Assembly: GCF_943912825.1 (NCBI RefSeq)
Contig: NZ_CALTUX010000009.1
Location: 1-60,920, forward strand
DNA length: 60,920 bases
Source: an uncultured Anaerococcus sp.
GTDB taxonomy: Bacteria > Bacillota > Clostridia > Tissierellales > Peptoniphilaceae
Reading direction: 5' to 3'
Shown here in pieces: positions 40,031 through 48,398 of the stretch. Numbering within the stretch: the stretch's first letter is position 1; the number at the start of each line of letters is the position of its first letter. Made by a program: the position numbers and the translations under genes. The notes below the pieces were generated by a model, which worked only from the letters and a program-made list of their open reading frames with translations, had not been told where the DNA came from and did no database searches.

Positions 40031-41677
40031 TTATTTCTTGACTATTGCTGCTGTTAGTTTTGGTATTACTTGTTTCTTACGTGAGAGAACTCCCTCAGCG
40101 TTTATTGTGCCATTTTTGGTGACTTCTCCAAATTCTTCTTGGATAGCATCATAGAATTCACCTACGACTAAAAGCTCACTTCTTTGGTTAAAGATATCTG
40201 TTAGGACTAGGACGAAGGTATCTTCTCCCCTTTGCTTGATTTTAGCTGCCATTAGCTCTTTAAGCTCATCCATAATTGGTACTAGCTCTTCTGGATTCAT
40301 GGTCATTACCTGGCCTACTCTTATTGTTGAAGAGCCGATTGTAAAGGTCTTAATATCTCCTTCGATTAAATCTTTGGCTGATTTACCCTTTAAAGATGTG
40401 CCTGCCCTAAACATCCTGTCTGCAAATTCTTCTGGGTTGATATCTGCAATCTTGCTCATCCTATCAAGGATTCTCCTATCAACATCTGTTGTAGTTGGTG
40501 ACCTAAAGAGAAGGGTATCTGAGATTATCGCAGCACAAAGTATACCTGCGATTTGCTTAGATGGTCTAATACCACTTTCTAAATACATTTCTGAAATGAT
40601 TGTAGCAGTTGATCCTACTGGCTCTGCCCTAAAGAAGACTGGACCTGTTGTTAGGATATTTGCTACCCTATGGTGGTCGATTATTTCCACAATTTCTGCT
40701 TCATCTATATCATCTATTGATTGGTTGCGTTCGTTGTGGTCTACTAGGATTAGCTTTTTCTTATCTGAAGAAATCAAGTGATACCTAGAAATTGAGCCTA
40801 CTACTTGATCAGTTGGGTCTACTACAGGATATGACCTAAATCTAGACTTGGCCATCACTTCCCTAACTGTATCTAGGGTATCGTCGGTTTTAAAATAAAT
40901 TAGATTGTCTGTGGTCATTACATGGCTTACTGGAATTGTTAGTGGAAGTAGTCTTGAAGCCATGAAGGAGTTATATTCTGTAGATATAACTGTAACCTTG
41001 TTTTCTTTTGCCACCTCTAGGGCCTCATCATCAAGCCTTGCCCCATTGGTTAGGATTAAAAGTGATATCTTTTGATTTAGAAGATATTTGTAATAGGCAT
41101 ACCTATTTCCTGATATGATTATGTCATTTTCAAGGACTACACCCTCTAGGTCCTTTTCATCCCCACTCATGGCAAACACTGCCATCTTTCCTGAAAGCTC
41201 TCTAGGCTCTTTTGGTAGGTTTATGATATTACCAGCTAGGACATCTATGATATTATCAATTGGTGTACTTGACCTGCCAAGGATCTTATCATCCCATATA
41301 TCCATGTAGGATTTTGTAATATTTGATAGGGATGCTATACCTACTATCTCTCCCTTAGAGTCTACTACTGTTAGGGAATTGGTAGCTCCATGTTGGAAGG
41401 TATCCCAAGCCTTTCTGATTGGAATAGATGGGTCGATGATATTGCCCTTATCTATGTTTAGGTCCCCTACAGTAAGTTTCATTGTTTCTTTGATTTCTGG
41501 TGGCCTTACACCAAAATATTCAAGTACAAAGCGGCTTTCTTGGCTTAGTTTACCAAGTCTTATAGGAATTGCATCATATTCTCCTAGCCTATTTTTAAGG
41601 TCAGCGTAGGCTATGGCTGACATAATAGAGTCTGTATCAGGCTTCTTGTGGCCTGTGATATAAACTGTTTCTCTCAC
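40031..41677 (-). CDS. ppaC: Manganese-dependent inorganic pyrophosphatase with CBS and DRTGG domains
   Basis: Family II pyrophosphatase, cytoplasmic, 548 aa, well above the 310 aa of the plain enzyme because regulatory domains are inserted. N-terminal DHH part YITGHKKPDTDSIMSAIAYADL; then a CBS motif (KAWDTFQHGATNSLTVVDSKGEIVGIASLSNI), a DRTGG-like domain, and a second CBS (LDTVREVMAKSRFRSYPVVD); then the rest of the DHH domain (LVDHNERNQS, IDHHRVANI) and DHHA2. Such enzymes are known to be controlled by adenine nucleotides. The gene starts 10 nt after the CorC-like gene. Confidence 0.94.
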   Translation of the reverse strand: MRETVYITGHKKPDTDSIMSAIAYADLKNRLGEYDAIPIRLGKLSQESRFVLEYFGVRPPEIKETMKLTVGDLNIDKGNIIDPSIPIRKAWDTFQHGATNSLTVVDSKGEIVGIASLSNITKSYMDIWDDKILGRSSTPIDNIIDVLAGNIINLPKEPRELSGKMAVFAMSGDEKDLEGVVLENDIIISGNRYAYYKYLLNQKISLLILTNGARLDDEALEVAKENKVTVISTEYNSFMASRLLPLTIPVSHVMTTDNLIYFKTDDTLDTVREVMAKSRFRSYPVVDPTDQVVGSISRYHLISSDKKKLILVDHNERNQSIDDIDEAEIVEIIDHHRVANILTTGPVFFRAEPVGSTATIISEMYLESGIRPSKQIAGILCAAIISDTLLFRSPTTTDVDRRILDRMSKIADINPEEFADRMFRAGTSLKGKSAKDLIEGDIKTFTIGSSTIRVGQVMTMNPEELVPIMDELKELMAAKIKQRGEDTFVLVLTDIFNQRSELLVVGEFYDAIQEEFGEVTKNGTINAEGVLSRKKQVIPKLTAAIVKK

Positions 41678-41687
41678 TTTCTCCTCC

Positions 41688-42935
41688 TTAAGAAAACTCT
41701 ACCTTTAACATTTCTATCTTGTATCTATCTACTTTGATTACTGTTATCTTTATACCCTCAATTTCGATTTCATCGCCCTCTTTTGGAATTTTTTCTAGGG
41801 TGTCGATTACAAAGCCGCCTATAGAGTCGTTTTTGATTTGAATTAGGTCTGTATCAAAATAATCATTGAAGTCATTTATGTGGATTGATGGATTGACCAA
41901 ATATTCCTTGTCACTTATCTTATAAATCTTATCGTGGGATGTGTCATACTCATCTTCAATCTCACCTACTAGCTCTTCTACAATGTCTTCGATTGTGACA
42001 ATACCGCTTGTGCCCCCATATTCGTCTGTGACAATGGCAAGGGAGACATTTTCCCCACGCATAGCCTTAAAGAGGTCAAAGGTGTGCATATTATCATAAA
42101 CATAAAAGGCAGGCCTTATCATCTTTTCTATATCAAGTTCCTTATCTTCTGCAATAAAGGCAACTATGTCCTTCATATGGAGAATTCCTAGGATATTATC
42201 GATAGACTTGCCATAAACAGGAATCCTAGAATGGATAGAATTTCTTAAAAATTCCTTAAGTTCATCTTGTTCTATATCGACACAAATGGCCTCCATATTA
42301 GTCCTTGCTGTCATTATATCTTCTACATCGCTATCCCCAAAAGCAAATACATTATTGATAATCTCACTTTCTTCAAGGTTGATTACCCCTTGCTCTTCAG
42401 AAACATCCACAATTGTCTTAAGGTCTTCTTCTGTCACCTGATCTCCACTTTGCTGATCCTCACCAATAAAGGACTTAGTAATGACCCCAGTTATAGCCTG
42501 CAAGATAAAAGAAAGTGGCTTTAAAATAACATTTAAGAAGCTTATTGGCTTTGCAACCTTTAGGGCTACCTTTTCACTATTAGCTGCGGCGATATTTTTA
42601 GGAGAGACCTCGCCAAAAATCAGGATTACAATTGTAAGGACAACTGTTGAAACCAAAGCCCCTGATGGACCCAAGATATCTGTAAAAAATAGAGTAGCAA
42701 TGGTGGTTGTCCCTATATTTACGATATTATTGCCGATAAGGATGGTCGTTAGGACCTTGCCAATATTCTCTGAAAGCTTTCTAACCAGGGAAGAATTTTT
42801 CACCCCATTTTCTTCTAATTGTCTGATTTTAAATATATTAAGTGATGTCAGGGCCGTCTCACTTGATGAGAAAAAGGCACTCATCATCACTCCTATAATT
42901 ATTACTATTAATTGTATGATATTTTTACTTGTCAT
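41688..42935 (-). CDS. CNNM/CorC (HlyC) family membrane protein with CBS pair
   Basis: A 415-aa protein: an N-terminal DUF21/CNNM membrane domain (about 1-185, FFSSSETALTSLNIFKIRQLEENG), a CBS pair (about 200-330, EDIMTARTNMEAICVD, IPVYGKSIDNILGILHMKD and TDEYGGTSGIVTIEDIVEELVGEIEDE) and the C-terminal CorC_HlyC domain. The family is linked to magnesium or cobalt efflux. It shares an operon with a metal-dependent pyrophosphatase, so metal homeostasis is a reasonable common theme. Confidence 0.93.
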   Translation of the reverse strand: MTSKNIIQLIVIIIGVMMSAFFSSSETALTSLNIFKIRQLEENGVKNSSLVRKLSENIGKVLTTILIGNNIVNIGTTTIATLFFTDILGPSGALVSTVVLTIVILIFGEVSPKNIAAANSEKVALKVAKPISFLNVILKPLSFILQAITGVITKSFIGEDQQSGDQVTEEDLKTIVDVSEEQGVINLEESEIINNVFAFGDSDVEDIMTARTNMEAICVDIEQDELKEFLRNSIHSRIPVYGKSIDNILGILHMKDIVAFIAEDKELDIEKMIRPAFYVYDNMHTFDLFKAMRGENVSLAIVTDEYGGTSGIVTIEDIVEELVGEIEDEYDTSHDKIYKISDKEYLVNPSIHINDFNDYFDTDLIQIKNDSIGGFVIDTLEKIPKEGDEIEIEGIKITVIKVDRYKIEMLKVEFS

Positions 42936-43029
42936 ATACCTTCCTTGTCTAATAAACTATTGATAGTTTCATACTTCTATTATAATATTTATCAAGCTAA
43001 AAATAAAGGTTAAAAATTATATAAATGTG

Positions 43030-43057
43030 GTGACAAAAACTAAATTTATAATATAAT
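43030..43057 (+). promoter_or_regulatory. Probable promoter of the purine permease gene
   Basis: GTGACA (43030-43035), a 16-nt spacer, then TATAAT (43052-43057). AAAGGAGG precedes the ATG at 43089. No purine riboswitch fold was found in the 31-nt leader. Confidence 0.55.
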
Positions 43058-43088
43058 GGACTCGTATCATTAATAAAAGGAGGCAATT

Positions 43089-44393
43089 ATGGAAAAAGTT
43101 TCGTTTTTCGAGAAAACTTTTAAACTTAAAAAACATGGTACTAATATCAAGACCGAGATAATGGCAGGTATAACCACATTTATGACAATGTCCTATATCC
43201 TAGCTGTCAACCCACAAATCCTATCAGAATCTGGTATGGACTACGGTGCAGTATTCTCAGCTACAATCCTAGCATCCATTATCGCAATGCTTTTGATGGG
43301 CTTTTATGCCAATCTTCCATTCGGTCTATCAGCTGGTATGGGGCTTAATGCTTTCTTCACCTATACAGTCGTTATGAAAATGGGCCACCCTTGGCAATTT
43401 GCTCTGACAGCTGTATTTTTTGAAGGTATTTTATTTATGGTTTTATCCCTATTTGGTGTCAGAGAGGCAATATTTAACTCAATTCCATCTACACTCAAAA
43501 AGGCTGTATCAGTAGGTATTGGTCTATTTATCGCAGAAATTGGTTTATTAAATGCAGGAATTATAGAAAAGGCAGAACCAGCCCTATCCTTAGGAAATAT
43601 TTCAAGCAAAGAATCTATAGTATTTTTCTTTGCCCTAATCGTGATGGTAGTCTTAACAACAAGAAAGGTAAAGGGAGCCCTCTTATGGGGAATCTTGGTA
43701 TCAACAATCCTATCCCTAATCCTTGGAGTAACAGGCCTTCCAGAAGGATCACTCGTATCACTCCCTCCATCAATCTCACCAATAGCCTTTAAGCTAGACT
43801 TCTCAAATGTCTTTAGCTTAGAAATGTTCTCAGTCCTATTTTCATTCTTATTTGTGGACTTATTTGACACCCTTGGCACCCTTACAGGTGTAGCAACCAA
43901 GGCAAAAATGCTAGATGAAAATGGAAACCTAGAAAACGCATCAAAGGCCCTACTAGCAGACGCAGTAGGAACAACATTTGGAGCCCTTTTAGGTACATCT
44001 ACAGTCACAACCTTCGTAGAAAGCTCTGCAGGTGTTGCAGAAGGCGGAAGAACTGGACTAACAGCCATAGCTTGTGCAGGATGCTTTGCAATAGCAGCCT
44101 TCTTCTTCCCAGTATTTTCACTAATACCAAGCCAAGCCACATCAGCAGCCCTAGTAGTAGTCGGACTATTCATGCTATCAACAGTAGTAGAAATAAACTT
44201 TGAAGATATCACCGAATCCTTCCCAGCCTTCATGACCATCCTCATGATGCCACTAGCTTATTCAATAGCAGAAGGTATAGCATTCGGAATGATTTCCTTC
44301 GTACTAATCAAAGTCCTAACAGGCAAATACAAGGAAGTAAGCTGGGTAATGTATGTCCTAGCAATCATATTCTTAATAAGATATATGATCTAA
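43089..44393 (+). CDS. NCS2/AzgA family guanine-hypoxanthine permease
   Basis: A 434-aa importer with about 13 membrane helices. The AzgA/PbuG branch is shown by GTNIKTEIMAGITTFMTMSYILAVNPQILSESGMD, GLSAGMGLNAFFTYTVV, the second-half substrate motif LFVDLFDTLGTLTGVATKA, and GTSTVTTFVESSAGVAEGGRTGLTA. It takes up hypoxanthine, guanine or adenine. The tryptophan T-box promoter starts right after its stop. Confidence 0.93.
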   Translation: MEKVSFFEKTFKLKKHGTNIKTEIMAGITTFMTMSYILAVNPQILSESGMDYGAVFSATILASIIAMLLMGFYANLPFGLSAGMGLNAFFTYTVVMKMGHPWQFALTAVFFEGILFMVLSLFGVREAIFNSIPSTLKKAVSVGIGLFIAEIGLLNAGIIEKAEPALSLGNISSKESIVFFFALIVMVVLTTRKVKGALLWGILVSTILSLILGVTGLPEGSLVSLPPSISPIAFKLDFSNVFSLEMFSVLFSFLFVDLFDTLGTLTGVATKAKMLDENGNLENASKALLADAVGTTFGALLGTSTVTTFVESSAGVAEGGRTGLTAIACAGCFAIAAFFFPVFSLIPSQATSAALVVVGLFMLSTVVEINFEDITESFPAFMTILMMPLAYSIAEGIAFGMISFVLIKVLTGKYKEVSWVMYVLAIIFLIRYMI

Positions 44394-44396
44394 GGC

Positions 44397-44425
44397 TTGA
44401 CAAGATTATAAATTTAGTGTATTAT
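44397..44425 (+). promoter_or_regulatory. Promoter of the trpP T-box transcript
   Basis: TTGACA (44397-44402), a 17-nt spacer, then TATTAT (44420-44425), 4 nt past the purine permease stop. Confidence 0.75.
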
Positions 44426-44431
44426 AGTATC

Positions 44432-44683
44432 AATATAAATCGTAGTTAGAAATAGTAGCAAATAATTAAGCCAACAGAAAGTAAATGGTAGATGAGAATT
44501 GCAAGGTAAGATTTTTTGTGAATGGATCTAACAGATCAATGGTGAATCAAAATAGTAGCCAGCGGGTGCTTCTCACCTTACAGGGATAGGATATGTATGT
44601 ATCTAAAGATGTCTAATTTTAGACAAGAGGGATGGCACCGTGGGCTAAGGCTCGCTCCTATATATTAGGAGTGAGCTTTTTTT
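44432..44683 (+). promoter_or_regulatory. T-box riboswitch, tryptophan specific
   Basis: The leader has the T-box layout. The base of stem I pairs GTTAGA (44445-44450) with TCTAAC (44527-44532). The specifier loop holds AGTA on the 5' side and GAA-TGG-A on the 3' side, giving specifier TGG (44523-44525), the Trp codon. The T-box sequence GGGATGGCACCGTGG is at 44630-44644, and its TGGC can pair with the tRNA-Trp end, whose discriminator is G. A terminator follows: GCTCGCTCCTA / TAGGAGTGAGC plus TTTTTTT (44650-44683). Uncharged tRNA-Trp should allow trpP expression. Confidence 0.92.
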
Positions 44684-44717
44684 ATTCCCCTAATTAAAAG
44701 AAAAGAAAGGTAAAATA

Positions 44718-45230
44718 ATGCAAAAACAAAATTCAATCAAAACAAGAAATCTAACCATATCAGCAGTCTTCATGGCCCTAGGCCTAGTCCTCCACTTCAT
44801 GGTGCCAGGAATCTTTTTTGGAGTCAAACCAGATTTTCTCCTATCAATGATGTTTATCTCCCTAATGATAGTAGAAGATGTCAAAGAAGCCCTACTTCTA
44901 GGAGTCGCCGGAGGAATCATGAGTGCCCTAACAACAGGTTTTCCAGGCGGACAAATCCCAAACTTCATCGAAAAAATAATCACAAGCCTAGTAGTCTTCT
45001 ACCTAATAAAGGCAATGAATAAAAACTTCTCAATCCCAAAGATAATCCTAATCTTTGCCCTAGGAACAATGGTTTCAGGAACAATGTTTCTAACACTTGC
45101 CCTAAGCATGACCAAACAACTAAACCTCTTCATCCCATCCTACCCAGCAGTCCTAGTAGCCATGCTAGTAAACGCAATCCTCGGCATATTTTTATACCAG
45201 GCAGCAAAAAGGATGAATTTGTTCAAATAA
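44718..45230 (+). CDS. trpP: Tryptophan transporter TrpP
   Basis: A 170-aa membrane protein with five to six helices, homologous to Bacillus TrpP (YhaG): VFMALGLVLHFMVPGIFFGVKPDFLLSMMFISLMIV and GVAGGIMSALTTGFPGGQIPNFIEKIITS. It imports tryptophan. The T-box with a Trp specifier directly upstream confirms the substrate independently. No clear terminator was seen behind the gene; the 180-bp gap 45231-45412 shows no gene. Confidence 0.93.
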   Translation: MQKQNSIKTRNLTISAVFMALGLVLHFMVPGIFFGVKPDFLLSMMFISLMIVEDVKEALLLGVAGGIMSALTTGFPGGQIPNFIEKIITSLVVFYLIKAMNKNFSIPKIILIFALGTMVSGTMFLTLALSMTKQLNLFIPSYPAVLVAMLVNAILGIFLYQAAKRMNLFK

Positions 45231-45412
45231 CTTAATCAATTGGTAAAGTTAGAAAATCAAAAAGGAATTCTTATCTTAGATGTGACTAATAATAAATTAA
45301 ATTGATACAATTCGAAATTATTAATTTCTACGGTAAAAATCTTTTAAAAATTATATGGTGATTGTGGCAGATAATCGCCTTATATATGAAATGAAATAAA
45401 GGAGATAGAGAA

Positions 45413-45646
45413 ATGAAATCACATAAATTATTAATTTTAGGTATTTCTATGTTTTTTACTGGCATTATAAGCTTTGCGATTCTTGTTGGTGCAGCAGTAA
45501 TGAGTACTTTAACTTTAGATGATTCAAATTATTTTATGGATACTTGGAGATTAAATGGAGTTACACCGATAGCTATTGTTTTTTTCATATTAGGAATCTT
45601 TGGTCTAATAATTGCCTTAATAGGATTTCTACAAAAAGATAAATAA
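45413..45646 (+). CDS. Small two-helix membrane protein
   Basis: A 77-aa protein with two membrane helices (LLILGISMFFTGIISFAILVGAAVM and PIAIVFFILGIFGLIIALIGFL) around a 25-aa loop. AAAGGAGA is well placed before the ATG. Nothing indicates a function. The expanded inverted-repeat element starts 5 bp after its stop. Confidence 0.6.
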   Translation: MKSHKLLILGISMFFTGIISFAILVGAAVMSTLTLDDSNYFMDTWRLNGVTPIAIVFFILGIFGLIIALIGFLQKDK

Positions 45647-45650
45647 AGAT

Positions 45651-46000
45651 GGGGCTGTTGCAGAATGAATAAATCGCCCCAAATCACTAGAGGAAGCTTG
45701 CGGAAAGTCTCACACGCCGATAGGCTAGTCTCCAAGAGCCGACGGGCTTGTCTCCAAGAGCCGACGGGCTAGTCTCCATGAGCCGACGGGCTTGATCTTA
45801 GCTACGGCACGCTCTTGGCCGCTAGGGCAAATTTAGCTTTCCATCAAATTGTTTTGAAATTTGGGATATGCATAGACATGAGCCGGCAAGCAATCCAAGG
45901 CCGACGGTCGGCCCAAAAATTTCCAAAAAGAGTCTCAAAGAGCCGACAGGCTTTTCTCTTGTGATGGGACGATAGTTATTCATAGTTTTGCAACAGTCTC
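45651..46000. repeat. Long inverted-repeat element, copy 3, expanded with GC-rich units
   Basis: The same outer ends as copies 1 and 2 (GGGGCTGTTGCAGAATGAAT ... GGGACGATAGTTATTCATAG), but about 350 bp long. The inside carries at least three tandem units of TCTCCAAGAGCCGACGGGCT (45730-45795), the module CTTGGCCGCTAGGGCAAATT (about 45813-45835), and further single AGCCGGC or AGCCGACAGGCT units. A related CGGCCGCTAGGGCAATTTG and the complement of GTCTCCATGAGCCGACGGGC recur at 60530-60603. There is no coding capacity. Confidence 0.82.
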
Positions 46001-46142
46001 TTCTTGTTTAATGGCTGGTAAAATTAATAGTTTAAATTTCAACTATTTCTCGACCAATTGTGGTTTTACAAATTCTCTACAATCTGAAATATGTTATTCT
46101 AATCTTTTCAAAATTCAAAACAGTCCGCTCCTTCATGATAAT
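46001..46142. other. Intergenic stretch without recognisable content
   Basis: AT-rich sequence between the repeat element and the regulator promoter. I see no gene, hairpin or promoter in it. Confidence 0.5.
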
Positions 46143-46190
46143 ATTTAACGTTCAAAAATAATTGACAAACATCCACGAGTCTGTTATACT
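46143..46190 (+). promoter_or_regulatory. Promoter and shared operator motif of the ArsR-type regulator
   Basis: TTGACA (46162-46167), a 17-nt spacer, then TATACT (46185-46190). Just upstream is ATATTTAACGTT (46143-46154). Read on the minus strand, this block is TGTCAAT-N8-AACGTTAAATAT, the same arrangement as in the eight leader repeats downstream (for example 47252-47277). I infer a binding site for this regulator. Confidence 0.7.
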
Positions 46191-46315
46191 TTAATTAATA
46201 GATTAGGAGAACGTGTACTGAGACCTATATCTATGCAAATATTATCCTATAAAAAAGTGGGACTTAGAGTAAATGTGGTTTTTACTAGATATAAAATATT
46301 TGAGGAGATGAAATA

Positions 46316-46744
46316 TTGAAAGAAGTTCATATATTAAATTCATTAGAAGAAGTAAATATAGTAAGTGATCCTATAAGGCTAAAAATAATAATGACCCTAG
46401 GCACAAGTCCGAAAAATGCCCAAGACCTATCACACTCCCTAGGAATGAGCAGGTCAAAAATCCACTACCACCTAAAAATATTAGAACAAAATGGAATAAT
46501 AGAGGTAGTTAGAACAGAACTAATAAATGGGATTACCCAAAAATATTTCCTGCCAGTAGCCAAGGCTTTTATACCAAATAGCGAAATATTTAATAAAAAT
46601 TTGGAAGAAAAACAATTCACTTTCAAAATACCAAGCAAATCCTATGATTCCTTCGAAAAAGAATTAAAAGACTTAGTAGAAAAATATAAACAAGGTGGAG
46701 AATACACAGATACCTACCAAGTACAAATCTATAAACTATCCTAA
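46316..46744 (+). CDS. ArsR-type winged-helix transcriptional regulator
   Basis: A 142-aa DNA-binding protein. The HTH is DPIRLKIIMTLGTSPKNAQDLSHSLGMSRSKIHYHLKILEQNGIIEVVRTE (about 17-68), then a dimerisation region and a variable C-terminal half (EKQFTFKIPSKSYDSFEKELKDLVEKYKQGGE). The start is TTG at 46316, with GAGGAG 8 nt upstream; the nearer ATG (46308) is out of frame and stops after three codons. There are no clustered cysteines, so it is not a metal sensor of the classical ArsR type. It probably controls the MFS exporter downstream. Confidence 0.83.
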   Translation: MKEVHILNSLEEVNIVSDPIRLKIIMTLGTSPKNAQDLSHSLGMSRSKIHYHLKILEQNGIIEVVRTELINGITQKYFLPVAKAFIPNSEIFNKNLEEKQFTFKIPSKSYDSFEKELKDLVEKYKQGGEYTDTYQVQIYKLS

Positions 46745-46770
46745 AACCAGTAAGTAAAATCTTGCTGGTT
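46745..46770. repeat. Leader hairpin, unit 1 (best-preserved form with unit 8)
   Basis: AACCAGTAAG-taaaat-CTTGCTGGTT, 10 bp with one G-T pair. Unit 8 (48470-48495) is AACCAGTAAG-taagag-CTTACTGGTT, 10 perfect pairs. Units 3 and 7 keep 7 outer pairs plus AGAT/ATCT; unit 5 keeps 8; unit 6 has one mismatch; units 2 and 4 keep only the right arm. It directly follows the regulator stop codon. Confidence 0.7.
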
Positions 46771-47284
46771 AAAAAAGTAAGTATCTGTCAATAAAAACTA
46801 AACGTTAAGATAATTAAAATAGATAAGGTATAAATTATCATAAATTTAAAATTCCTAGTGCTCTCTTTTCATAAAATAAACTTGCTAAAACTATTGGAAA
46901 TATGAATAAAATAAATTTATTAAAATAAAAAGTGAAAGGTAAATTCAATTAAAGCTAATTGTTACAGACAAGAAATAACTTAGATTAAATAAGTACTAGC
47001 TTGCTGGTTAAAATAGTAAGTACATGTCAATAAAAACTAAACGTTAAAAAATAAGAAGCAGGTATTGTATAATTCAATGGTACTTTTTATTTTACTTTGA
47101 AAATCTTAGTTACTTGTATAAAATAATCAGTTTGCTAAATCGATAAATAATATTGTAAAGGAGGAGGAGAAATTGATACTATCTAATATAAACTTATAAG
47201 CTAGCTTAAAACCAGTAGATCAAATCTAACTGGTTAAAAAAGTAAGTATATGTCAATAAAAACTAAACGTTAAATATAAGGGGT

Positions 47285-47377
47285 ATGTTAAAAATGATTA
47301 AAAATAAAGATTTCTATGTCCTACTTCTAGGACGACTTGTTACAAATTTTGCTGATAATTTTTATGCTAATATCTAG
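47285..47377 (+). pseudogene. Truncated N-terminus of an MFS gene, relic 1
   Basis: 31 codons reading MLKMIKNKDFYVLLLGRL...ADNFYANI then TAG. The first 28 residues align with the intact exporter at 48544 (MLNMIKNKDFYILLLGRLIT...DSLYAI), including the same leader and spacing. The rest of the gene is absent. Confidence 0.72.
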
Positions 47378-47397
47378 TATAAATGATAAACTAAAAT

Positions 47398-47475
47398 TGG
47401 ACCATTTTTCAATTAGAATTAATCGATTATTAGACCACTTTTCGACAATATCTGTGGAACACTTTTTGGTTGACA
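47398..47475 (-). mobile_element. Probable IS21-family end remnant
   Basis: On the minus strand TGTCAACCAAAAAGTGTTCC, then AAAAGTGGTCT and AAAAATGGTCC follow at intervals. Multiple short repeats of the AAAAGTGGTCC type behind TGTCAA are characteristic of IS21-family ends. No transposase gene remains. The extra length roughly accounts for the one abnormal interval in the leader array (346 instead of about 226 bp). Confidence 0.5.
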
Positions 47476-48305
47476 TTTACATCTAGTCCTCATTTAATCT
47501 CGAACAATAAGATAAAAACGAAAATCTTAAACTATACTAATATGGTGTAAATTTTAACTCGCAGTTAAGCTATTATTGGTTAAAAATATAAGTATCTATC
47601 AATAAAAACTAAACGTTAAAAAATAAGAATCAGGTATTGGATAATTCAATGATAATTTTTATTTTACTTATGAAAATTTTAGTTACTTGCATAAAATGAT
47701 CAGTTTGCTAAATCGAAAATGATTATTATAAAGAAGATAGATACCAGGAACTAACTAATTTAAATTAATAAACAATCTTTAAACCAGTAGCTTAAGTCTT
47801 ACTGGTTGAAAATATAAGTACCTGTCAATAAAATCTAAACGTTAAAAGTATAGAAACATGGTGAAAATAATTAAAGAATAAATTAATATAAGGTCAAAAT
47901 GCACACATACATTAAATTATAATCCATTCACTTAATCGGTTCATAATATTGGTAATAGGGCAAAACTTAAACTTATCTAAAACAATTATATAAAACATAA
48001 GACAACCTGTAGCTTAAGTATTACTGGTTAAAAATATAAATATCTATCAATAATAACTAAACGTTAAAAAATAAGAAGCAGGCATTGGATAATTCAATGA
48101 TAATTTTTATTTTACTTATGAAAATCTTAGTTACTTGTATAAAATAATCAGTTTGCTAAATTGATAAATAATATTGTATGGGAGGAGGATAAATTTATAC
48201 TATCTAATATAAACTAATAAACTAGCTTAAAACCAGTAGATCAAATCTAACTGGTTAAAAAAGTAAGTATCTGCCAATAAAAACTAAACGTTAAATATAA
48301 GGATT

Positions 48306-48398
48306 ATGTTAAAAATGATTAAAAGCAAAGATTTATATGTCCTACTTCTAGGACGACTTATTACAAAATTTGCTGATAGTATTTATGCTTTTGCCTAA
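48306..48398 (+). pseudogene. Truncated N-terminus of an MFS gene, relic 2
   Basis: 31 codons reading MLKMIKSKDLYVLLLGRL...ADSIYAFA then TAA. It ends at the same homologous codon as relic 1, which argues that the truncated form was itself duplicated together with units 2-3 or 6-7. Confidence 0.72.

Noticed and set aside
42960..43088. Purine riboswitch before the NCS2 permease
   Set aside because: Promoter and start codon are too close (about 25 nt of leader) and the conserved purine-riboswitch core is absent.
43361..44245. 294-codon minus-strand frame across the purine permease gene
   Set aside because: It is antisense to a clearly conserved membrane protein, with low-complexity Ser/Thr/Pro composition; a shadow frame.
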